Source: Epiperipatus broadwayi
Lineage: Eukaryota; Onychophora; Udeonychophora; Euonychophora; Peripatidae
Direction of reading: 5' to 3'
Assembly (NCBI GenBank): GCA_028023455.1
Contig: JAQFVV010000072.1
Coordinates: 3,556,501 to 3,620,500 of the forward strand
DNA: 64,000 nt
Below the pieces are notes generated by a model. It saw only the letters and a list, made by a program, of their open reading frames with translations, ran no database searches and had not been told where the DNA came from. The translations under genes were made by a program, and so were the position numbers. Below are positions 26,430-38,485 of the stretch, piece after piece (the first letter of the stretch is position 1; every line of letters starts with the position of its first letter).

Positions 26430-26770
26430 TGAATATTATTTCTGTGGTTTTTCATTACGAAGGTAGGGATCTGGTTTCTATCTGCTTTTAACACCTTGTG
26501 GAGGGGTGTAATCATAAACATTTGACCAAAGAGATATGAAAAAAATGTATGATGTCCAGGATGAATATTTCATGCTCAACTAGCACGTGGACCACGTGTT
26601 TCTACCCACTTTAACAGCTTGTGTGTGTGTGGTGGGGGTGATCATAAACATATAACCAAAAACGTGAAAAAGATATATAACCCCCAAGATCCACATTTTG
26701 TGCTGAACCAGCACTCATCAGTTGACCAGGTGGATAATCTCTACCTAATAATTGGCTAATAAAAATTATT
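26430..26770 (+). repeat. P2 repeat, internally duplicated copy
   Basis: It carries GGTTTCTATCTGCTTTTAAC, CACCTTGTGGAGGGGTGTAA and TCATAAACAT twice in a row (about 26470-26540 and 26600-26670). These are followed by the minus-strand core TGCTGAACCAGCACTCATCAG (from 26702) and GGCTAATAAAAATTATTAAC. Confidence 0.65.
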
Positions 26771-28410
26771 AACATTAAATTTCACCTCACTGACTACATT
26801 GCATTTTAAGGATTCAACATAATGACAATTTTTAATATTTTATCTTTTTAAGTTTATATATGAGAAATGAATTACTTTCACCTTTATTTGTTTAAATGTT
26901 TTCTTCAAATAAATGTAAAAAGATATCATCAATATTATAATTTTTAACCATTATCATCAACAGTAAGATGCTCTTAGCACGTTTAATCCAGTTTATTCAT
27001 AGCCTCTCTTCTCCACACCATGCCAGAAAATTTTCTTATTTCATCTATCAACCTCACACACGGTCTATTTCTAGGTCATTTATAATCAACCCTTGGGATC
27101 AAATTAAAAGTTTAAACTATTTATCTATTATGATTCATTCCAAATCTATTTGAATCTCTTAATTCTTTCAATGATGTCAGGGATATCTATTTGCTCTCAT
27201 CTATGCATTTTGTTTTTGTTTTCTTCTTGTTGCTCCTAACATAAATCTCTCCGTGCTTCACTGAGTGATTTGACCTCTCTATACTATACTTCTGTTAAAT
27301 GTCCATATCTCAGATCCATAAGTAAGAATTAGTAAAACATACATTAAAAATCTTACTTTTCATATACATAATTTCCTTTTAATATTAAGTTATTTCTACC
27401 ATAAAAAAACAATTTATCCAAGTTTAATTATATAATTAATTTCATCCATTATGCTTCCATCTCTATAAATAATCTGACCAAGATATTTGTAGTTGCTAGT
27501 TTCTTCTAAGTCAGATTATCAACCTTTATTTTTTCCTTCTGAGAAGTATTATTTCAAAAATGACCATATTTATTGCAAAATTTAGATGACTTAAATAATC
27601 TCTAGGTATATTTATGCCATTAGATTCCCATTTTATCCCACAAAATACTTCTGGCACAACTGCTGCATAAACTTTTGGAGATATGGAATTACCTTACCAT
27701 ACACCTATATTAATGTTAATCTTCCTAGCTTCACCACATAATTATATCACCGCTGTTGCATTTTGAGAAATATTCTTCAGAATATGACAATATCCTATAT
27801 CTATATCGCGATGATCCAAAACTTTAATCACTGTGGATGAAGCAGATTATAGAAGGAAATGCCATTTCATAATCTACAAATCCAAAGCAAAATAGTATCT
27901 TGTATTCACTGGTTCTCGCATTAATTTCTCTTAATACTTAAATGTAATTAACTAAGCTAATACCATGTAAATCTGGTGTGATGTTTTGGGTTAGTTTGAG
28001 TCTAAAGATTGTGATAAATACGTTATAATTGTTTTGAAGAAGATTTTGTACAGAAATGATAGAAGATCGATAGGTTTGCAATTTCTATTATCTTCTTTAT
28101 CACCCTTCTTAAATATCAATATTCTTCTAATGGCTTGGGATATCCTTATCATTTAGACATTTAGTATTAACCTGGCCAAGTTTTTATTTTATTTCTTCAC
28201 TTGCTTCCTAATAATCCTATTATTTGCTACAGCTTTTCCCTTCTTCATAGATTTAATTGCATGTTTCATCTCTTCATGTAAAATACTCAGCAATTCAAAA
28301 GATGTGGTAACATAATTTTTTACAGAATTCTTTCACACATTTCATAACATCATCCCACTTTTTAGTATTAATTCCACATCTTACTGCCATAACAATTTCA
28401 AGATGTTCAT

Positions 28411-28525
28411 TCATTAAACTAGACATTATCCATTTAATGAATATTATTTCAGTAGTGAATTTTTAGTATACAACTATCATGAAAGATATGACTGGTTTCT
28501 TTCTGCTTTTAACATCTCCCGGAGA
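28411..28525 (+). repeat. P2 fragment inside the RTE relic
   Basis: It contains TTCATTAAACTAGACATTATC, ATTATTTCAGTAGTGAATTT and TGACTGGTTTCTTTCTGCTT, the ordered start blocks of P2, ending abruptly at about 28525. RTE-like sequence resumes afterwards. Confidence 0.6.
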
Positions 28526-29006
28526 TATTGTTGTATTCCTTTTCTTACTTCCCTTGCTAATTCACAACTACATTTTATTATCTCAATACTTTTTCCTACT
28601 ATTTTACAAACCTGAAATACTGTATTCAATTCTTCTTAGTAGATAACTTTTAAAATTGTTCATATTTTGTCTTTTTTTTAAAAAAATATTGCTTTGTTTC
28701 AGTAGAAAAGTTACTATTAAATTGCATATTTTTTGTATCGGTTATTCTTCTGCAGTTCTTAATAGAGTACTAGTTACCTTCTTATTAATTTCAGTCAAGT
28801 CTGAACGATCTAAGTCCTGTTAATATTTTAAAATATGTAAGTTCTGATTTAAATTCAGTGGAGTATTTTTAAAGGTTAGAAATATCAATTATTATTACTA
28901 TTTTCTTAGATTTTGTTTGCATTAACATGTATCTTAAATCTCACTAATTGATAATCACTTCCTGTATTGAATTAAGTAAAAAATTCCAATCTTAAAATAC
29001 ATATTT

Positions 29007-29782
29007 GTATTTTTATATTGGACTATTTCCATCATCTAATATGTGTGTTGAACGTCTTTAGAACAAATTAATTTTATTTAAATATTCCAAATACATTCAA
29101 CTCTTAGTAATATCACAGCAAACAGGTTAGTATACACACCAACTGTTAGTAATATCATAGCAAACAGGTTAATATATGCACTAACTGTTAGTAATATCAC
29201 AGCAAACAGGTTAGTATATGCACAACGTTTGAAGAGGTATTGTTCTCCCATCTTCATCAGGTGTTGCTGGCCTGACCAGTGACAGTATTAGCATGGGATT
29301 TGAACCTGGGTCCTTAGATTCTTGATAATTGAATTTTAAGGTAATGTTCTAACCGACTGAGCCATCCTGCCAAAAGCAACAGTCAATAGAAATTTCATAT
29401 ACTTATCTATGAGGTTCCTCCTGATTTCTCCACTTTTTCCTAAGAGCAAAGTTGATTAGTGGTTTCCATACATTATGTATAGTCACACTAGGTTGACTTA
29501 TGGGATTTTTTACCATTGTCATATGAGCAGCTTCTTTAAATTTTCTTTTTTGTATCTTTTCTTCTCTATCCAATATTTTTGCATTTTCCCAACAGTTGGT
29601 GCATATACTAACTTGTTTGCTGTGATATTACTAACAATTAGTGCATATACTAACCTGTTTGCTGTGATATTACTAACAGTTGAAATTATTTGGAATATTT
29701 AAATAAAATTAAATTGTTCTAAAGACATTCAACACACATATTAGATGATGGAAATAGTCCAATATAAAAAATACAACTAGAA
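29007..29782. mobile_element. Composite inverted-arm element around a SINE (copy 2)
   Basis: The outer arms 29007-29090 and 29700-29782 are near-perfect inverses (for example TTGGACTATTTCCATCATC with its complement). Inside them, a unit of about 41-45 bases with AACTGTTAGTAATATCACAG and CAAACAGGTTAGTATATGCA is repeated three times on the left (29097-29224) and twice, inverted, on the right (29592-29690). The centre holds a minus-strand S1 SINE. The whole lies in RTE sequence, so an insertion or inverted duplication split the LINE. Confidence 0.75.
29290..29372 (-). mobile_element. tRNA-derived SINE (family S1), tRNA-like head
   Basis: The minus strand reads GGCAGGATGGCTCAGTCGGT at the start (A box at 29350-29364) and has the B box GGTTCAAATCCCATG at 29292-29306. 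The tail continues to about 29230 with GTCACTGGTCAGGCCAGCAA. It is the best-preserved S1 copy and clearly tRNA-derived. Confidence 0.8.
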
Positions 29783-30269
29783 TACCATCATCACAAACCT
29801 TCAGGAAAACATTAAAATACATATGTTCTGTTAGTCAAAATACAATCCAATTTTGCTATATCTTCATTTGAATGCTTCTATATTCATTTCCATTTAGCAT
29901 TTTTCACAAGGAGAAATTTCATATCATAGTTTTTCTTTTACTGTGAACTCCACAAGGCTGTGTCTTTTCTCATTTCTGACACCATAACCAAATTTACCAA
30001 TACATCATTTCATATTTTTAATCATTTATCAATCCCAGCATTAAAACATTCCACGACAACTTTTAAATGTTGTTTCATCTAATCATAAGCATTTTGTACA
30101 TCTATATAAAAATCTTCTACTTCTTCAGTGCAATGAGAACTTGTAGGGCATAAACTGAATTATATGCATTTGGTATTTTCCATTAATTTGAATAATTAAA
30201 ACTAATCTTGCCACTCTGTCTGATATACCATCAATCTTCACAATGTTGTGTTGTCACTTTTTATTTATA

Positions 30270-30515
30270 ATAAATTGCATTAGTACATATATATTCAAGG
30301 CTATAACCTTAATACTATGCACCTTGAGTGTTCAATTTGCCACTAGAGGGACCTCTACAAATGTTCACACAAGATTATGATTTTATAAAGATAAGAGTGG
30401 CCATTCTTATCTTCAACCTACTTTCTAATTATATAGGCAAATCTAAAGCATTTTGATTTGAGAGTGTGAAGCTATTAAATTCTTCACTAATTAAGTCCCA
30501 TTCCATTTCTGATTT
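30270..30515 (-). repeat. F4 repeat, copy 1 (half of a palindrome)
   Basis: The blocks AGAGGGACCTCTA, TTTATAAAGATAAGAG and GCATTTTGATTTGAGA line up with the element at 60620-61006 (GAGGGACCTCTC, TTTATAAAGATAAGAGCAG, GCATCTTGATTTGGGA). The second arm seen there is not evident here. Confidence 0.6.
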
Positions 30516-31189
30516 CATTATCATATACCTTTGTAGTAAAATACATATGCACTTTTTAAATTAAATGTCTCTTTATCTTACTACTTCACAAAGCCCAACA
30601 ATGTTCTACTTAATATTAAACTGTTGTTCCAATTGAGGCAATTTTCTGTCACTTGGAAAGTGATCTGCAATTGTAGGTACCCAAATAAAAAGTTTCTTAT
30701 TCCCAAGAGGATCTTAAATCACCAGCCAAAGCAATAGTTGGTAGCCAAACCCAGAAGGTTGTAAGAATTCCCCAATTGCAGGTTCAAATTGCCACTCAAC
30801 AAAAATATACATCCAGACATTCAAATTCATGTTTAGTCTTTCATTTATTTATTTACTTCATGGCCTTTAATGTATCAGTTTTCATACAATAGCCAATTTG
30901 TATAAATTGATCTACTCAATACTTTGAGATACAAACATGGGGGCTATTTTCTCATCTACTCCAATTGTTAAATGTTTTGTTTGTTTGTTTTTTTTTGGAA
31001 AAATTCAAACTTTATTTACATCTTTTCACAGACACGGATTAGTAAACAAACCCAACATTTTGAATATTATTTTCTCTCTTCTTTAGATCTTGCAAGCCTT
31101 ACAAGTGACAATAATATGCTTGTGTATAACTGTTGCTGTGTGTGGCATACGTATAGTGAGTTTTGCCTGTTTTAATAATAGCATAAATA

Positions 31190-31265
31190 AATATTGAACT
31201 GAGGATCTCTACATTTTGTGAATTCAGAATTTAAAGCAATGCTCTAACCAACTAGTGCAGTCAAT
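31190..31265 (-). mobile_element. SINE-like tRNA-derived fragment
   Basis: The minus strand has an A-box-like TAGTTGGTTAGAGCATTGC and a B-box-like CTCAGTTCAATATT. It resembles S1 but lacks the tail. Confidence 0.5.
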
Positions 31266-32505
31266 GATCACACCAGCCATATCCTGAAGAAAAGGAGAGA
31301 GTACTGCTATTCAAAATATCATTTTCCATACTATCTATATAACATACTAAACGATTGAATGTTTACTTCTACATATATAAGGAAAAACTTATATATTAGT
31401 TACTTAAACATTATTTCTAAAAATATATAGACTAAAAATATAATATAAATTATTTGTTTTTTCAACAAATAAAATAAACAAATGCTACTGAATAATGACA
31501 GACACCCAAAGCAATATATATATATTTAGCAATAATACAAAGTTAGAGAGTCTGGTCTCTGAATTTGATTCCATTTCCAGATGTTGAAAATAAAGAGGGT
31601 GAAAAGATAAAGGTCATCCATCTAATGTTTTAGAACTGGTTATTAAAAAGATTAGATTTCAATACATTTGTTGAACAGGACACTTAAAAACAAAGTTCAA
31701 ATTAAATCAAAATTTGTAGCTAGCATTCCCAATGATGTGGAAAAACAATGTTTGCAAAACCTACTGGTTCAATTTAATTTAAAAATCTAAGTAAGTATAT
31801 TGGTTCCAACTATCAAAATATGAATCTCCTAATGGTTATTAAATTTTAAGTCACCCATGCTGAAACAGTAAGATTCGTATTCGAATCTTAAGTTTCACCT
31901 TTTATGTCGTCTCTCACTGACCGGTCTATCCCACCCAAATTTAAACTTTTGATATCGAGTTGTGTGTGTAACAATATTAAAAATGTATAAATATATGTAG
32001 AATTCAACATAAACACGCACACATTTCGATCTCAAATTAAAGGCAATAAATACGGATAAAGTAATATAATTTAGATTTCTTTAGCTAAATAAATTTTGTG
32101 TAATATTAATCATTTATTTTGAATTTATAAAGTTCGTATTTATTGCTTAGTTTAAATTTCATTAAATAATAATTATAACAAAATCTGATGCAATAATTAA
32201 TTAAAGTTAAAATAATTTTATTCCCTTTTGTCTTTGAAAATTTAAAAGCATCGGTCAGTGATAGATAATAAATTAATTATAGAAAAATTCCAAAAAAATG
32301 TAATTAACGAATGTAAAAAAAAAACAACAACAACAACAAAACAAACAATAGCACAGCAGATTTCTTTCTAATTAAAACCAGCAAAAGCATTGATTATCCT
32401 GAGGGCAAGACAAAGAAAACCTAAAAATATCTCAACAAAAAAATTAAAAGATCAAGATAAAAAAAGGAGGCCATCTTAGACTTGCTGGAGACTTTCACTT
32501 GAAAT
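31266..32505. other. AT-rich sequence, no gene seen
   Basis: A (CAA)n tract lies near 32322-32342. Two short gaps resemble tRNA-like boxes, but not convincingly. Confidence 0.5.
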
Positions 32506-32540
32506 TTAGCTTTGCTCTCGAGTGGAGAGTCTAAAATATC

Positions 32541-32666
32541 TTAAAATAAATCGATATTGCCAAGGTATGACCGAGTAAGCACCGAGATTATTCTCCATCG
32601 GGAGATGGCCCACCGTATGCCGAACTTCACCTTGCCCATCGTAAAAACACCATAATGATCTGCTGC
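32541..32666 (-). CDS. Possible exon fragment, weak support
   Basis: On the minus strand, TTCTTGTTTATTTCAG (a pyrimidine-rich 3' splice site) precedes 32666. From there a frame of 41 codons begins AADHYGVFTMGKVKF and ends in TAA at 32541-32543. An AAG|GTGAAG 5' splice-site match after codon 12 would instead make a 36-base micro-exon. Local GC is higher than in the flanks. A longer minus-strand frame overlaps in another phase (32506-32703), so the phase is uncertain. I recognise no family. This is the best candidate for a real exon in the window, but it is unproven. Confidence 0.25.
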   Translation of the reverse strand, partial: AADHYGVFTMGKVKFGIRWAISRWRIISVLTRSYLGNIDLF

Positions 32667-33361
32667 CTGAAATAAACAAGAAAGCCGCTGCTGTTAAAAT
32701 CAATAAAATACCAAAGACAAGAAAGAAAACTGCTAATCACGAACAATCTACTATTAAACAAATGGACGAAAACATCTTATAAAACAGGTACCTGTGTGTG
32801 TATTCCAAATTATAGAGTACTCTAGTAAAATAAGCTATAGCTCATCTCCTACTATTTGTCTAACTTCTAAATGTTAAAATTGTAATTTTGTGAAACTAAA
32901 ATTTGAGAATTAATGTAATCTGTAAATTTCTCGCATAATCTAGCTTACCTCCCTCTATCCTTCTTAGGTGTGTATTTCTCAAATCTACACTTTATTTATA
33001 ATTATCATTGAAATATTACCTTCTCATAATTGTCTTAGTTTTAAAGCTAAATCCATAATCGCTTGAACAGTGAATGCATGTCGAATTGTCATTAATATTT
33101 GCTTTATAAATAACTTAAATTTCATATAAATCGACACGCATTCAAAGAATCAGTTATTGTAATGCAGGGTCTACTACTCCGTAATAGCTGGCATACTTGC
33201 TGTAATAATTCCCTTTTTAGATATTTTTTTTTATTATTAAATTTTAATGAATAATTACGGAAATTTCATTTCTTTGAGAGTCACCAATTTTCTTTCAGTC
33301 AACGTTGATAATGGGGGGCCGAGTTTGAAATCTAGTTAAATATTACCATAATCTTTTAGAT

Positions 33362-33900
33362 CTTACACATGTGTTACGTTTTGAAGCCACGATGGCTCAT
33401 TCCACGCCGTGAATACTCCGGATTCTATAGGGTTGAATTAACCCCAGTCGTCCTACACAAGTGGACATGATAATGTTCCCGTAGGGCTTGACGACCGTCA
33501 TGCAGCCAGCTGGCAAATTGCGACATGGACCGCTTGTCCCTGGTTATGCTCATGTGACACCTTACCTCTTCGGGTCGAGGCAGAGACCAACCCGAAGCCC
33601 TTATAAACTTATTCACGGCATTGCAGTTTCAGTGCTGCCATTTTATATCACCCTTCTAAAGCGTACCACGTGTTCCTTTATTTAGTTTATCATTCTCTAT
33701 ATCACTCCGCCTCGGCATTATCTTCGTCATCCACTCTCAAATAAATCTTCGCCCTTAGTCGTAAAATAAATAGTTTTATTAAATAAATGTATGTCTGCCG
33801 CCACGGATGACTCTTGCAGTGCAAAGTATAAATCCCCTACAGTACGCATTAGAAATACTCACTCGAGAACCTTAGGTAGCTAGATTACGCCTTCATATAA
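33362..33900 (+). mobile_element. Possible solo LTR (unproven)
   Basis: The block starts near TGTTACGTTTTGAAG (33373) and is far less AT-rich than its surroundings. It has a TATA-like CTTATAAACTT at about 33600 followed about 30 bases later by an initiator-like TTTCAGTGC, then AATAAA signals at about 33740-33785. This order of promoter then polyA signal is typical of an LTR. I found no terminal CA with a matching duplication and no second copy, so the boundaries are open. Alternatives are a gene promoter or a CpG-containing exon. Confidence 0.3.
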
Positions 33901-34129
33901 ATGAATGCTCTTTATAAATAAATGTACTTTATATATAATAAAATTGCCAATTAGCTATTGAAACTCTGAATATAAAATATGATTAATAACCTTAATAATG
34001 TTTTTTTATTAAATACGTAAATAAATAATTTTAACTGTACGTCTGTAGTTAAGTTTTCATTTATTCGATGCCCATTATATATATTTCCTCGATTATATAT
34101 GTGAATTAATATTCGTTTGATTGTTGGCC

Positions 34130-34330
34130 AACTCGGAAACAAAACCATGAATCTCGTGCATCTCCCTGACCACCGTGCCTAAGGAAGTGTTTACTTATGT
34201 CGCATCAGAGGCGTTGTTCCGTAGATTGTATTGTGGAACCGATAAACTATGTTCGAACTCGGTACCATGGGTGGCGTCGCTACTCGATGGTGCTGCTGTT
34301 CTGTGTGGTGGTCGAATTCTGCACTATGTT
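34130..34330. other. GC-richer patch with tRNA-like B box
   Basis: GTTCGAACTCGGTACCA at 34251-34267 looks like a tRNA T-arm with an acceptor end. It lies in an unusually GC-rich stretch that includes GGTGGCGTCGCTACTCGATG. No matching A box or cloverleaf is evident. It could be a SINE, a primer-site-like sequence read from the minus strand (TGGTACCGAGTTCGAAC), or single-copy DNA. Confidence 0.3.
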
Positions 34331-34374
34331 AACGAGATACACGTGTTTTGACTGTTACAATGCTTAACACTATT

Positions 34375-34800
34375 AGCCCCCTCAGTAATTTTCTTACATA
34401 GAAATTAGAAGGTTCTTTATATTTTGATATGAGATTAATAAGTCTTCTATACATTTTACCAAGTAACCAATTTCTATGATTTCTACACTCTTTTCCGCCA
34501 TACCCAATCTTCATTATTTCATCTATTCATCTCACATGGGATCTTTTATCTACATTTTTTACAATCTATTGGTATCCAATTTAAAACTTTATTATCAATG
34601 TATTATTATTTGTTCTAGCAAAATCTTCTAGTCTATTTTGATTTCTGTCTCTTAATTCTTAAGATACCAGTTTGCTCTCTCACCCATATACTTAGTTTTC
34701 TTTTCGTGACATTTCTGACATATCATCTCTCCATACATTGTTAAGCAGTTTAAAATATTTGCATTGTTCTTCTATTAAGTAACTAGGTTTGGCAGAAGTT
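34375..34800 (-). pseudogene. 3' fragment of a LINE ORF
   Basis: The minus strand gives broken frames with NWIPIDCKK-like and RNHRNWLLGKMYRRLI-like blocks, in the position and style of the C-terminal end of RTE polyproteins (compare LNWIPRDCKRL at 58.8 kb). It is highly decayed. Confidence 0.5.
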
Positions 34801-36244
34801 CTTATAAATATACTTGATATAAAATATTGTAATTGGGTTGTACAAACTTACAAAATTTAGTCATCTCATTAACTTCTGTCTGAAAGTGAACACACTAGTA
34901 TTGTGTAATGAGATATTATCGTACTTAGAATAACTATGAATTTCCTGTATCAGATTGGTTTAGTGCACAAAGACTTGGTCCTATTAATAAAGGCATTAGA
35001 TATCTAATGACAAGGTGCATTCTAATGACAAAAGCTATAACCATGAATTCTAAATTTGTAATATATAAGATATACTATAAATGAGATTTATTTCAGGTCC
35101 ATATTTAATAGTAGAAAAATATTTATTAAAGAATATTCAATGTCCAAAGATATACAGGTTGAAAAATTTATCATAAATCCGATGACATCAAAGATTCTTG
35201 GCCAGTTGATAATTATTCTCAACATGCCTAAATAATTCAAACAAATACTGAATATTATGACAATGAAATAATCTTCCTGGACAATTTTCAATACATTAAA
35301 ACCACAAATGCAAACAGATATGTATCAAAATGTGTTAAGATAATTAAATCTTCTTCTCATTGGCTAATGTACAATATCTTAGTTAAATAATGAGCTAATA
35401 GAGATGACTTAAATAATCTCATTGATAATATTATAAGACATAGCTCAGTAATATATTAATTATACAATTGGTTGTTATATGCATATTTAATTCAATCAGC
35501 AAAGTTTAAATAAAAAAGGATTTAGTTTCTAACTGACTACATTAAGTTTATGGGCTCATTAATTATGTAAAAGAAAGTATATTAATAATTGTGAATTTCA
35601 CACAGTAAATAATATATATTTTTGTAGATATATATATATTCATGGCAAGGTATCAAAATAAACAATTAAAATGATTCTAATTTCTATTTATCTGGAATAT
35701 AATTATATATGTGCTTGATAATTATAAACAGCATCAGATTTGCTACTCACATGAAATCTGTTTATCATAAATAAAATTAAAACCTATTCTGACTTGAGTT
35801 AATGATGTTGGGCTTGGCACAGCCGATGAAGGGGCTACCCTTCAAAATGGTCCAGTTGTCCTGTATTGTCATGTTTTACAATTATAAAGAATGTACAAAA
35901 GCTCCCACTAATATCATTAAATTAAAAAAAAAATTTGAAATACAATTAATAAACTAATAATTGCTAGAAAATAACATAATGATAAATGTACAACTGTGAC
36001 ACATCTGAAAAAATAAAACAATATATATAAAATATCATTGAAAAAGAAAATAGAAGTGATACTTCTGTAAAAAAAAAAAGAAAATAAAGAAATGTATGGA
36101 TCATATCAATAAAGTAGTTCCTAATACACTGAACAGTATCACACTAAATACAAAAGGCAGTTAAACTTAATGACTTTATTTCATTAGAATGATCCTAATA
36201 CAATACATTGATCAATATAAAAAAAATCCATACGGCTTTATTAT
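34801..36244. other. AT-rich sequence, no gene seen
   Basis: TA runs and poly-A only. A GC-richer short block lies at about 35808-35865 with no recognisable identity. Confidence 0.5.
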
Positions 36245-36335
36245 TTGGGGGTTCATAAAAAGTTTGAGTGACAGAAATTGATCCTGGGACCTCCGATTCA
36301 AAGTTAGATACTCTACCTACTGCATCAAACTGTCC
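36245..36335 (-). mobile_element. SINE-like tRNA-derived fragment
   Basis: The minus strand has GATGCAGTAGGTAGAGTATC (A-box-like) followed by CCCAGGATCAATTTCTG (B-box-like). It is a member of the general tRNA-derived SINE population here, but the family is unclear. Confidence 0.5.
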
Positions 36336-38485
36336 CAGGGCACACTGACCAATGAAAGGATTCATCAGAACATTATGACCAAATTGACTACTTGTTTGTA
36401 TATCCTCTTACCACAATTTACATTTAAAACTAAACTTTATGGCTGCAGTTAACTTAATTAAGAACATTAAGGTCACTAACAAAACAATATGCACCAGAAT
36501 GTAGTAATTAATACATACATATTTCAGTGTGCTCTGAGATTTGAACCAAAGTATGTCAAACTTTGACATCTGTCAGGTTACAAGAAAAAAATTCACTTTC
36601 ACACAGACTGCCCACAGCCAATCCCAGTAGCCATCTAGTTATTGATCAGTAAATGGGTAATTAGTTAATCCAATCTGCAAAATAAACAAAGGAAAAAATC
36701 CTGAACGTCCAAAACTGCCAGATGACTAACCTAGTGAGTAATCCTTCGTGTGGGTGAGTGCGTTTTTGAGCTCACGTGTAGCAGATTTTGTCTTGCAGTA
36801 GGTTATTTAAAAGCAGTTTCACTTTTTACTCAAATGTGTGTTTACATGTGTGCACACATAGAAAGGTATGTTAAAATAAAATGCATTAAAGATCAAAATT
36901 ATCTACCATCTATCAATCAATTCAACTTTATATTAAAGTGGCGCAATTGAAAAATATCGAGCAGTGAAAGCAGGCATGAAGATTCAGATGTTTGAGATCT
37001 CTAGTTCACCAGATGAGGGAAGAATTGTTTACAAATGCACTCATAGTTAGAGAGAATAGTCAGAATTTCTCTGCTGGTGGATAGTTGTAATATGGCGAAA
37101 TTGATGACGGATGCACCGATAAAAAAAATTAGCAGCAACAAAAAACTTGTGCTGAAGATATAATTTATAAAAAATAGGAAATCGCTACCATTGAATAACA
37201 TATGATTACAAAATCTTATCGCCAAGGACCACCAAACCTTCATTCAAATAGACAATTTAAGATTTTTTAATAACTTAGCACTCATGTAACATTCTTAATC
37301 CTAGATTAATATTCACTCTTAGACCTTAACAAGCTTTTTTTTTTTTTTTAAACCAGCGATTAATAATTTTTTATACCAATATTTAAACATATATATATAT
37401 ATTGTATCAAGTTAACATTTTTTGTTTAATAGTTTTTTCGCAAAGTTATCCACCAGCTTCAGTCACAAATATTTCTATAATATTCTTCAATATATCAATT
37501 CAAAAAGAGTTTCAAAAATAGCCAAAGGCAGTTTTCCTGGCCAATCTTTTTTTTTTTTGTTCGATTTCAAATCCAACTAAGTAAAGGAAATAGAGTTTGT
37601 ACAGGAGAATAAAAAATATCAATATGATCAATAAATAAAAAGAAGCTAAAGAAAAAGAAAAAAAAGTGTTACCTATTTTATATACGTATATATATGCGTT
37701 TGTGTATAAATGTCTTGAAAGGAATAACAAAACAAAATTCATCCAAAAAATAATAATAATAAAAAACAAACAAAATGAATAAAAACGTTACTCAAAATTA
37801 GTATGCGAACTTCTTTTAAAAAAAAGACTCCATATTTCTATATCCGCATCAGTTGATATTGAATTTCAGATTCTACCAAAACGAAGCATCACGTGACTGC
37901 TCTAGCTTTAATTCAAAATCTATAATGACAACAATGGTCCACAATACATCATTCTTAGTCTTCATAACCATCTTCACATGAGAAATCAATGGGCATCTAA
38001 TGATAGTATTGGGGGTCTTGGTGCTTACTTAATGCAGTATTAAGTTGTCAACATCCATTTTTCAGCTGTTTTATTTCTACACTGTTAATCCAGGTACTTG
38101 AATACATTATCAGGTTAGAGTATAAATTAACTTGCTTATTCCTAATATCTAACCACTAGAATGACAACTACACAATTTTAGTGACCATAGTTATAAGCTA
38201 AGCAACGGTACTACTATCAATCTTTAGGCATTAAAGCATGATGTAACACATAACAAAAAAATCACTGACTGCCATGGATGTCTAAAATGTGAGTTAATTA
38301 ATTTAAATTGCTCTTTATTATTTTTTTTTCAATACAAGTATCATTTATAAACACTACACAGATTTATGATGGTGGTTTATGTTAAGATTATTTTCATCAT
38401 CCAGTTGAATGTTTTCAAACTTTATACATACTTTTCTAAATGAAATTTTACCAGAATCACTCTTTCCTTTATTTTGCTGTAATAT
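36336..38485. other. AT-rich sequence, no gene seen
   Basis: There is a poly-T run near 37336 and TA tracts near 37390 and 37690. Reading frames are short and unsupported. Confidence 0.5.

Larger units (their letters stand above)
26940..30265 (-). pseudogene. Decayed, near full-length RTE-type LINE, interrupted by other repeats
   Basis: Minus-strand translation, in broken frames, follows the order of an RTE polyprotein. Endonuclease blocks are visible as GISDRVARLVLIIQINGK (30181-30238) and KFGYGVRNER (29968-29998), then a GSDYQLVRFKIHVN block near 28930-28960, which matches the SDH-type endonuclease end. Reverse-transcriptase-like sequence follows at 27.5-28.2 kb and the C-terminal part runs to about 26.95 kb. 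Stops and frameshifts are frequent, so it is dead. The composite element (29.1-29.7 kb) and a P2 fragment (28.41-28.53 kb) are inserted in it. Family-level assignment is by eye. Confidence 0.75.
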
